Position numbers and translations under genes: made by a program. Below the pieces are notes generated by a model. It was given only the letters and a program-made list of their open reading frames with translations, did no database searches and was not told the origin of the DNA. From the NCBI GenBank assembly GCA_030598525.1, contig JAUVPT010000027.1, positions 1-12,314 on the forward strand: a stretch of DNA of 12,314 nt, read 5' to 3'. This document shows positions 7,043 through 12,314 of this stretch, piece by piece (the first letter of the stretch is position 1; the number at the start of each line of letters is the position of its first letter). The stretch comes from Gemmatimonadota bacterium (lineage in GTDB: Bacteria > Gemmatimonadota > Gemmatimonadetes > Palauibacterales > Palauibacteraceae).

Positions 7043-7132
7043 GTCGAGCACCGACTGGGACGACTATGATCGGCCCCGGCTATTGGCCACCGGGAGATCG
7101 CAACCTCGGCGGCACAAGATAACACGACCGGC

Positions 7133-7157
7133 GTTTCGCGCGACCTCCGCGCGAAAC
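7133..7157. repeat. Perfect inverted repeat GTTTCGCGCG-N5-CGCGCGAAAC
   Basis: The arms 7133-7142 and 7148-7157 are perfectly complementary over 10 bp around the 5-base centre ACCTC. The element lies between two divergent genes, about 100 bp from each start. There is no T-tract on either side, so a terminator is less likely than an operator for a dimeric regulator or a structured leader of the dsbA transcript. Confidence 0.6.
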
Positions 7158-7257
7158 ATGTGCCGCACCTCATTGGAACGAACCATCTGCTCGTGGGTGA
7201 AACGCGGTGTGGCCGACTCGTAGTGACAAACAGATTCCCACCAGGACCGGTTTATAA

Positions 7258-8166
7258 ATGGGGTTTTCGATATCGAAGCGCGTCGTTCCCGTGGGGTGCG
7301 GTGCCCTGATTCTGGCAGTAGCGGCATGCGGGGATTCGGATAGCAACGGCGGTACGGATCCCGGCCCTCGCGGAGACTTCGCCGTCGTGACGGTCACCTC
7401 GGGAGTGGAATTCGATCCCGACTTTTACGACATCCGTGTGAACGACATCTTCGCGTCGCTCATCGGTGTCAACGACAGCGTGGTGTTCGCCAGCCGCGCG
7501 GTCGACACCTACGCGGTCGAGCTCACCGAAGTTGCGGCCAATTGCGCCGTGGGCGGTGACAATCCTCGTCCGGTCCAGGTAATCGCCGACACCCAGACCA
7601 CTACCACGTTTGAGGTGACCTGTGTCGCCACGGCGGGTGTTCTGCAGGTGGTGACGGCCACCAGCGGGGAAAACCCGGACAACGGATATACGCTCGCGGT
7701 GGACGGCCTGGATGCCGGCGTGATGGGACCCAACGACACGGCTCGCACGGCGGACCTCGCGACGGGAGAGCACACTGTGCGGCTGGGAGACATCGCGCTG
7801 AATTGCCGCCTCGTCGGAGACGTGGAGCGCACCGTCCTCGTTCCCAGTGAGGACATGATCGAGACGAAGTACGAAGTGCTGTGCACCGACCAGGTCGGCA
7901 ACCTGAGACTCGTCACTTCCACCACGGGTCTGTTTCCTGATCGGGACGGATACGAGGTCGTCATCGAGTCTGGAGGTCCGATATCGATCGGACATACGGA
8001 CGTGAGGACCGTAGGCTCGGTCGCGGCTGGAGTGACCCGGGTCCAGCTTCTCGAATCGAGTGTGGCGGACCACTGCTCCGTGGAGGGAGAGAATCCCCGG
8101 TCGGTGACCGTCCCGGCGGGCGGACTGGTCGACACGCTGTTCGATGTGACTTGCGGAATTCCCTGA
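7258..8166 (+). CDS. Lipoprotein with three tandem cysteine-pair modules, function unknown
   Basis: This is a 302-residue predicted lipoprotein. A basic N-terminus (SKR) and hydrophobic segment lead to the lipobox LAVAAC, with C24 as lipidation site, followed by a Gly/Asp/Ser linker. The rest is three homologous beta-rich modules of about 87 residues (about 40-123, 127-210, 214-300). Each has VVTxTSG-like, GYxVxVDG-like, NxCxVxGxNPRxVxV-like and FxVTC-like segments. Each holds one cysteine pair exactly 26 residues apart: C96/C122, C183/C209 and C273/C299. Module 2 has diverged at NPR. The style resembles repeat domains of large secreted Gemmatimonadota proteins, an impression from memory. Exposure on the cell envelope and one disulfide per module are inferred. 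The start has only a distant AGGA (7243-7246), but no other start preserves the signal peptide. It is divergent from the disulfide-forming pair. Confidence 0.82.
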   Translation: MGFSISKRVVPVGCGALILAVAACGDSDSNGGTDPGPRGDFAVVTVTSGVEFDPDFYDIRVNDIFASLIGVNDSVVFASRAVDTYAVELTEVAANCAVGGDNPRPVQVIADTQTTTTFEVTCVATAGVLQVVTATSGENPDNGYTLAVDGLDAGVMGPNDTARTADLATGEHTVRLGDIALNCRLVGDVERTVLVPSEDMIETKYEVLCTDQVGNLRLVTSTTGLFPDRDGYEVVIESGGPISIGHTDVRTVGSVAAGVTRVQLLESSVADHCSVEGENPRSVTVPAGGLVDTLFDVTCGIP

Positions 8167-8187
8167 CGAGCGGACCTCCGACAGACC

Positions 8188-9594
8188 TCAGCGGGCGAGG
8201 ACGAAGACGAGCACGGCCGCCAGGAGCAGGGTGATCGCGGCGAGTGCCGCCAGTTGGGCCCATTCCGGAATTCGCGGTTTTTCGATCTGCCCCACGAGCG
8301 CCAGGCGCGGTAGAAGGTCCGTCGACCACGCGCGCTCGATTTCTTCCACCATCTCCCGCCACGCCCCTTCGTATCCGCGGTCCAGGCGAACCATCGCGGC
8401 ACGCCATTCCTCGGCCGCACCGTGCATTTCCGAGTCGTCCTGGTCCGGGTGCCCGGCTTCCAGGTCGGCGATCCGGCGGCGAAGCTCGCCTTCCTGTTCC
8501 TCCTGGTCGCCGAATCTCTCCCAGAGCCTGTCAAACGGATCCTGCATGCGCTCCAGGAGGAAGGTCCTTCCGGCATCGCCGAGAGTCAGGTCCCGGTCGC
8601 CCGTGATGTCGATGCCCCTCGAGACCGCGACGCGCTCGAGTTCGCCCGCGTAGACTTCCGCCATCCGGTCCGCAGCCGTCGCCACGGCGGCCCGCGTATC
8701 CTCCTGGAGGCCTCCCGAGTTCATCGCGTCGATCGCCCTCTCGAGGCTGTACGCCCCACCGGCGGCTGACTTCCGCAGGAGAAGCGGACCGAGCGCGATC
8801 TCTCCCAGTTCCTGGAAGTGCGTCTCGAAGAAATTCTCCCGCACCCCGACCGTGGCCTGCAGCTCACCCGGCACGTTCGCGGCCGCGCGTTCGGCCACGT
8901 CTTGCAGGGAGCCGGCTGCCAGAGAGAAGGGCGGCAGCTCCGCCTGGGGTGGTGGCGAGACCTCACCGCGACTGAACAGTTCCAGCGGGCGTCCCTCGCT
9001 GCCCTCCGGCGGTTGCTGGGAAGCGGCGTAGAGCACCGCCCCGATCTCCTCGGCGAACAGGTACCGGATCGTGAGAGACGTATCGGGCTTGCCGATGACC
9101 AGGTAGTCGTCGTCGCGCTCGCCCGAGTCCCTCTTTTTCGCCGGCCTGCGACTGGCTGCCCTGGCCGGCCACCCGACGGTCAGCTGGCTGTCCCGCGACA
9201 GGAGGTAGAGAGCCCTGCGGGTCACCGCGGCGACATGGAGACCCCCGACCTTCTGACCGTCGATCGTGCCCGCTGCCGCGCAGCCGGCCGTGAAGAGGAC
9301 GACTTCGTGGCCCAGTTGTTTCACGATCCGGCGCCGAAGCTCGGTCAGGTCCAACCGCTCCGTGAGGAGGTCGTAGAGTCGATCCAGTTCCTGTGGCGAG
9401 CCCTTGATCGCGCGAGTGGCTCGACCCGCGAAAAGAAACAGCATGCCCGTCCTGCGCGATACCCAGAACACCTCGCCATAGGGCACCATCAACTCGTCAC
9501 ACAGAAGCGCTACGCCAGCGACCGTCACGCGTGCGCCGCGGCGCACGCCGCTGCCGTCAATGAACACGTCCGTTCTCAGCGACTGACTACTCAT
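8188..9594 (-). CDS. Uncharacterised protein with C-terminal membrane anchor
   Basis: I do not recognise this 468-residue protein. The N-terminal half (about 1-215) is beta-rich with repeated segments such as GEVFWVSRRTGMLFLFAG and GLHVAAVTRRALYLLSR. These could be PH-like or similar small beta domains, but this is only an impression. A proline-rich linker (SPPPQAELPPF) follows, then a long, highly charged helical half (about 230-430). A single hydrophobic helix at about 446-467 ends in one arginine, so the protein is probably C-terminally tail-anchored with its bulk in the cytoplasm. No signal peptide or catalytic motif is evident. ATG 9594 overlaps the upstream HAD gene by 8 bases (ATGAGTAG); a TTG two codons earlier is less likely. 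It is the last gene of the gyrA-led run and converges with the lipoprotein gene 21 bp away. Confidence 0.75.
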   Translation of the reverse strand: MSSQSLRTDVFIDGSGVRRGARVTVAGVALLCDELMVPYGEVFWVSRRTGMLFLFAGRATRAIKGSPQELDRLYDLLTERLDLTELRRRIVKQLGHEVVLFTAGCAAAGTIDGQKVGGLHVAAVTRRALYLLSRDSQLTVGWPARAASRRPAKKRDSGERDDDYLVIGKPDTSLTIRYLFAEEIGAVLYAASQQPPEGSEGRPLELFSRGEVSPPPQAELPPFSLAAGSLQDVAERAAANVPGELQATVGVRENFFETHFQELGEIALGPLLLRKSAAGGAYSLERAIDAMNSGGLQEDTRAAVATAADRMAEVYAGELERVAVSRGIDITGDRDLTLGDAGRTFLLERMQDPFDRLWERFGDQEEQEGELRRRIADLEAGHPDQDDSEMHGAAEEWRAAMVRLDRGYEGAWREMVEEIERAWSTDLLPRLALVGQIEKPRIPEWAQLAALAAITLLLAAVLVFVLAR

Positions 9595-10279
9595 CGGCAA
9601 GCATCCGCACCACTCGAAAGGTGTCGCTCAGGTCCTCGAACACGGCATCGGGGCCGTGTTCCCGCAACTCCTCGACGGAGTGGCGGCCCGTCGAAACTGC
9701 CAGTGCCCTGGCCCCGTTGGCCCGGGCACACCGGATGTCCTCGGGCGTGTCACCCACGACGACGGCCATCCCCATGTCGAACGAACGGTCGTACCGGCGT
9801 TGCGCTCGCTCGCGAGCTATCGGGGGCAGATCGCCTCTCCGTTCGGAATCCGATCCGTAGGCCCCGTACCCGAACCGGCCTGCCAGCCCGGCTGCCCCGA
9901 GCTTTCGTCGCGCGCCACCCTCCATATTACCGGTGACGAGCCCCGGGGCGAACCTCTCATCTCCCTCGAGCACGCCGAGGAGTTCGTTCACGCCCGAAAT
10001 GGGGCGGACCTGCCCGCCACGCTCCACCAGTTCCCGGTCGAGCGCGGCCAGGTACGCTTCCCACGTGGATTCGAAACCTGCCTCAATTTCGTCATCCGGC
10101 CATTCCACTGCGCGCAAGAGGCCGCGCACAATGGCCGGGTCCGTTCGGCCGTGGAAATCGAACGAGGCGATGGGCCCCGTCTCCCCATAGACCGAGACCA
10201 TGGCATACTCGAGGGCGGCTTTCCCGGCCCCCATCGAGTTTACCAGGGTGCCGTCGATGTCGAACAGAACGAGGCGCAC
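9587..10279 (-). CDS. HAD-superfamily phosphatase (phosphoglycolate phosphatase-like)
   Basis: This 230-residue hydrolase has all four HAD motifs. Motif I is VLFDIDGTLV with nucleophile D7 and acid D9. Motif II is LVTGN with T116, and K126 in RRKLG is a likely motif III lysine. Motif IV is VVVGDTPEDIRCA with D177 and D181. A helical cap (about 14-95) places it in subfamily I, with Gph, beta-phosphoglucomutase and pyrophosphatase PpaX as relatives; the substrate cannot be read from sequence. The start is GTG 10279, six bases after a strong GGGAGGA (10292-10286). It begins 3 bp after the amidotransferase-like gene and overlaps the next gene by 8 bp. In this operon it may act in metabolite repair or turnover, which is inference from position only. 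Confidence 0.88.
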   Translation of the reverse strand: MRLVLFDIDGTLVNSMGAGKAALEYAMVSVYGETGPIASFDFHGRTDPAIVRGLLRAVEWPDDEIEAGFESTWEAYLAALDRELVERGGQVRPISGVNELLGVLEGDERFAPGLVTGNMEGGARRKLGAAGLAGRFGYGAYGSDSERRGDLPPIARERAQRRYDRSFDMGMAVVVGDTPEDIRCARANGARALAVSTGRHSVEELREHGPDAVFEDLSDTFRVVRMLADE

Positions 10280-10282
10280 CGA

Positions 10283-11029
10283 TCATCCTCCCGGATCGAG
10301 CGACGCGGTGCGGCGCGCTTCCTGGCCGAACACCTGGAACAACCTGCGGTTCGTGCCGGTGGGTTCCTCGATCGTACGCTCCGGGTGCCATTGTACACCG
10401 CAGGTCCAGGCCGCTCCGCCGGCCCTGTACTCCACAGCCTCGACCAGCCCATCCGGCGCCCATGCCACCGCCGTCAGTTCCGGAGACAGGTCCCGGATCC
10501 CCTGGTGGTGGGCTGAATTCTGAACGAACTCATCCATCTCGAACACTCCCGCCAGGCGACGAGGCGCATCCGTGCGTATGGAGTGTATGTGACCATCGAA
10601 CTCACGATAGCGGTCGTGATCGATGTCCTTTCCGCGTTGGGTGAACAGGTCTTGAAACAGCGTGCCGCCGAGAGCCACGTTCAGAATCTGGATCCCGCGG
10701 CAGATCCCGAGCACCGGTATCCGGCGCTCCAGGGCCTGCTCCAGGAGAGTCAGCTCCATGGCGTCACGCTCCGGGGACACGGTGCGCGCCCCGTCCGGCG
10801 CCTGGCCGTAGCGAGATGGATCCACGTCCTCTCCGCCCGTCAGCAGTAGCCCGCCTGCCAGCTTAAACATGTGCTCGCGCGTGAACTCATCATCCAGGGG
10901 AGAAAACACCAGCGGAAGGCCGCGAGCCACGCGCACGGCCTGCAGGTAGCCCGCCTCCAGCACGACCCGGGGCATGCCGATGTCGCTGTCCCGGACGGAA
11001 GCAGTGATCGCGATGAACGGGTCTCTCAC
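10283..11029 (-). CDS. Gamma-glutamyl-gamma-aminobutyrate hydrolase-like peptidase C26
   Basis: This 248-residue protein has a class I glutamine amidotransferase fold and belongs to the PuuD/peptidase C26 family, which hydrolyses gamma-glutamyl bonds of small amides. The family N-terminus DPFIAITAS is followed by LLLTGGEDVDPSRYG (about 61-75). The nucleophile elbow is GICRGIQILNVALGG with C110, and the C-terminal catalytic pair is VQWHPE with H215 and E217. HHQGIRDLSP is also typical of the family. GTG 11029 overlaps the stop of the upstream dehydratase gene in a GTGA junction. The frame remains open upstream to 11224, but that part lies within the dehydratase gene and has no family similarity. 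The exact substrate (gamma-Glu-GABA or another gamma-glutamyl compound) is not determined. Confidence 0.88.
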   Translation of the reverse strand: MRDPFIAITASVRDSDIGMPRVVLEAGYLQAVRVARGLPLVFSPLDDEFTREHMFKLAGGLLLTGGEDVDPSRYGQAPDGARTVSPERDAMELTLLEQALERRIPVLGICRGIQILNVALGGTLFQDLFTQRGKDIDHDRYREFDGHIHSIRTDAPRRLAGVFEMDEFVQNSAHHQGIRDLSPELTAVAWAPDGLVEAVEYRAGGAAWTCGVQWHPERTIEEPTGTNRRLFQVFGQEARRTASLDPGG

Positions 11030-12072
11030 TCCGCGGTCCCATCGCCCGGTGCACCATCCGCGGAATCCGCGAGCCACGCGCGCAGGATGGACGGGTCCAG
11101 GTTGCCGCCAGACAGAACCGCGACGGTGGCTCCCTCGTCGGCCGGCTTCGCCATCCCCGACGCCAGCGCCGCAATGGTCGCCGCGCCGCTCGGTTCGACC
11201 ACGAGGCGCTGGCCCTGGCACCACAGCACGGCCTGGCGGATCGACCTGTCATCTACGGTGACCACCTCGTCGACCAGGTCCCGTGTGTGCTCGAAGGTCA
11301 GGTCCCCCGGGCGCACCGGCTTCAACCCGTCCGCAATCGTGTCCACGCTCTCCAGGGTGATCGGATGTCCGGCGTCCAGCGAGCGCCTCATCTTCGGCGC
11401 CCCTTCCGGTTCCACACCGATGACGCTCGCCTCGGGCACGAGTTCCCGAATCACGGCGGCCACCCCCGAGATCAGGCCCCCTCCGCCGATCGGAACGAGG
11501 ATTGAAGACGCCCGGACTTCCCTGCCTCGCCGCTGGGAGGCTTCACGGAGCTGCTCGATGATCTCGAGGCCCACGGTGCCCTGCCCCGCGATGATGTCGG
11601 GATGATCGAACGGAGGCACCATGGTCCCGCCGATTTCGGAGAGAAGCTCCTCGGCCCTCGCCTTACGCTCCGTGGTTGTCGTGCCGACCGTCTCGAGGCG
11701 TGCGCCGAGTCTCCGGACCGCAGCGACCTTGATCCCCGGGGCGTCCACTGGCATCACCACCAGCGCCGGGACACCGAAAGCTCGCGCCGCATAGGCCACG
11801 CCCTGCGCGTGATTCCCGGACGAGTAGGTCACGACGCCGGCCTGCCGGACTTCGGATGGGAGAGAAGAGATGAAGTTATAGGCTCCCCTGAGCTTGAACG
11901 CCCCGGCGAACTGGAGGCACTCGCATTTCAACCACAGATCCGCCGCATCGCCCGGAACCGCTCCGGCGGACCGGTCCGCCGGGAGAAGCGGCGTTCGGCG
12001 GATGGCGCCGCGAATCCTGTTCGCCGCGGAACGAATCTCGGCCAGGGTCACCAGGCCGGTACTCACAGGCAT
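11026..12072 (-). CDS. PLP-dependent threonine/serine dehydratase family enzyme
   Basis: This 348-residue fold-type II PLP enzyme resembles catabolic threonine ammonia-lyase and serine racemase, converting threonine to 2-oxobutyrate or serine to pyruvate. The PLP lysine is K60 in FAGAFKLRGAYN. SSGNHAQGVA (84-93) binds the substrate carboxylate, GGGGLISG (196-203) cradles the PLP phosphate, and SGGN (321-324) contacts the pyridine ring. There is no C-terminal ACT domain, so it is not the biosynthetic, isoleucine-feedback-regulated type. ATG 12072 is nine bases after GGGAGAG (12088-12082) and 6 bp after the gyrA stop. Threonine deamination, serine deamination and racemisation cannot be separated from sequence alone, so no gene symbol is given. 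The short acidic C-terminus overlaps the next gene by 4 bases. Confidence 0.9.
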   Translation of the reverse strand: MPVSTGLVTLAEIRSAANRIRGAIRRTPLLPADRSAGAVPGDAADLWLKCECLQFAGAFKLRGAYNFISSLPSEVRQAGVVTYSSGNHAQGVAYAARAFGVPALVVMPVDAPGIKVAAVRRLGARLETVGTTTTERKARAEELLSEIGGTMVPPFDHPDIIAGQGTVGLEIIEQLREASQRRGREVRASSILVPIGGGGLISGVAAVIRELVPEASVIGVEPEGAPKMRRSLDAGHPITLESVDTIADGLKPVRPGDLTFEHTRDLVDEVVTVDDRSIRQAVLWCQGQRLVVEPSGAATIAALASGMAKPADEGATVAVLSGGNLDPSILRAWLADSADGAPGDGTAE

Positions 12073-12078
12073 CGAGAT

Positions 12079-12314
12079 CTACTCTCCCGTTTCGGGTGTC
12101 TCCTCGGTCTCCTCGGCTTCCTCGGCAGCGCCAGCCTCGACGAGGGCGGCCTCCCCTGAGTCCGTATCGTCCGCTTCACCGGCGTCCAGGTCAGCTGCGA
12201 CCTTGGCGATGTCAATCAGCTCGTCCCCATCGTCCAGTGCGATGACGCGCACTCCCTGGGTGGCCCGGCCGATCACCCGGATCTGTGAGGCGGGCTGCCG
12301 GTTGATCACCCCAC
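12079..12314 (-). CDS. gyrA: DNA gyrase subunit A, C-terminal end (partial)
   Basis: The frame is open from the window edge at 12314 to the TAG at 12081-12079. The text VINRQPASQIRVIGRATQGVRVIALDDGDELIDIAKV matches the end of the final beta-pinwheel blade of GyrA, the DNA-wrapping subunit of gyrase. The residues QIRVIGRATQGVR are especially typical. It could in principle be ParC, but the IGRATQGVR wording favours GyrA. After the blade comes a 39-residue tail with 16 Asp/Glu and no Lys or Arg, an acidic tail of the kind known to modulate DNA wrapping in E. coli GyrA. It lies 6 bp upstream of the dehydratase gene, so it is apparently the first visible gene of the minus-strand run. Confidence 0.9.
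   Translation of the reverse strand, partial: GVINRQPASQIRVIGRATQGVRVIALDDGDELIDIAKVAADLDAGEADDTDSGEAALVEAGAAEEAEETEETPETGE

Larger units (their letters stand above)
7031..7257. other. Divergent intergenic region between dsbA-like and lipoprotein genes
   Basis: About 227 bp separate the two divergent starts. The region holds the dsbA Shine-Dalgarno and the inverted repeat at 7133-7157. The AT-rich TTTATAAA (7251-7258) runs straight into the lipoprotein ATG. On the minus strand TATCTT (7121-7116) is a possible -10 for dsbA, with no recognisable -35; the inverted repeat would then cover the -35 position. No convincing complete promoter was seen for either gene, and no coding frame here looks real. 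Confidence 0.5.

Noticed and set aside
8167..8187. Possible terminator between the convergent lipoprotein and 468-residue genes
   Set aside because: Only 21 bp are available and no stem with a T-tract was found; the short palindrome GGAATTCC in the lipoprotein end is too small to count.
7252..8576. Two long minus-strand open frames opposite the lipoprotein gene and the end of the 468-residue gene
   Set aside because: The + strand frame has a signal peptide, lipobox and three internal repeats, which the antisense frames lack. Their products are low-complexity Arg/Ser/Thr-rich or His/Arg-rich sequence.
8818..9936. A 372-codon + strand frame opposite the HAD and 468-residue genes
   Set aside because: The minus-strand genes have HAD motifs and overlap-coupled starts. 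The + frame is a low-complexity Arg/Pro/His-rich shadow.
11030..11224. N-terminal extension of the peptidase C26 gene up to 11224
   Set aside because: The extra 65 residues overlap the dehydratase gene and do not resemble the family. The GTG at 11029 gives the correct N-terminus and a typical 4-base overlap.
1..12314. Search for CRISPR arrays, tRNAs, transposase genes, attachment sites and toxin-antitoxin or phage-defence genes
   Set aside because: No regularly spaced repeats, cloverleaf-like sequences, terminal inverted repeats or recognisable mobile or defence proteins were seen by eye. A computed search could still find faint ones.

Overview
The window is a GC-rich bacterial chromosomal segment with tightly packed genes, all ordinary bacterial coding sequence and no sign of phage or insertion sequences. 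Two features point to the Gemmatimonadota, or a neighbour in the FCB group. One is a short primary-type sigma factor of about 295 residues that lacks region 1.1 (finding 4928-5815). The other is a lipoprotein built from a GYxVxVDG...NC...NPRxVxV...C module that I associate with gemmatimonadal secreted proteins. This assignment rests on protein style, not on a marker-gene search.

Region 1 (1-4819, + strand) is a System I cytochrome c maturation operon in the order ccmB (3' end only), ccmC, ccmD-like, ccmE, ccmF, ccmG, ccmH. CcmB and CcmC belong to the heme-export machinery. CcmD supports release of holo-CcmE. CcmE carries heme covalently in the periplasm, CcmG and CcmH keep apocytochrome cysteines reduced, and CcmF ligates heme. 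The diagnostic residues are present throughout: WWD motifs, the four CcmF histidines, HxxxY of CcmE, WCIPC of CcmG and LRCPVC of CcmH. ccmA is presumably upstream of the window, and no ccmI follows ccmH.

Region 2 (4820-5880) is a 108-bp leader with a 7-bp direct repeat, a primary-like sigma-70 gene, and a strong 12-bp hairpin terminator shared with the convergent operon.

Region 3 (5880-8166) is a disulfide-formation pair, a membrane-anchored DsbA-like oxidase followed by its likely VKOR-type reoxidant, on the minus strand. It is divergent from a lipoprotein with three tandem modules, each holding a cysteine pair spaced exactly 26 residues apart. The dsbA gene most likely starts at a TTG with an excellent Shine-Dalgarno. 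A perfect inverted repeat sits between the divergent genes.

Region 4 (8188-12314, minus strand) looks like one transcription unit: the gyrA 3' end, a PLP-dependent threonine/serine dehydratase, a class I glutamine amidotransferase-like (peptidase C26) hydrolase, a HAD phosphatase, and an unrecognised 468-residue protein with a C-terminal membrane anchor. Genes overlap or are separated by at most 6 bp.

No RNA gene, CRISPR array, transposon or attachment site was recognised. The least understood items are the tail-anchored protein in the gyrA operon and the triplicated cysteine-pair lipoprotein beside the disulfide machinery.
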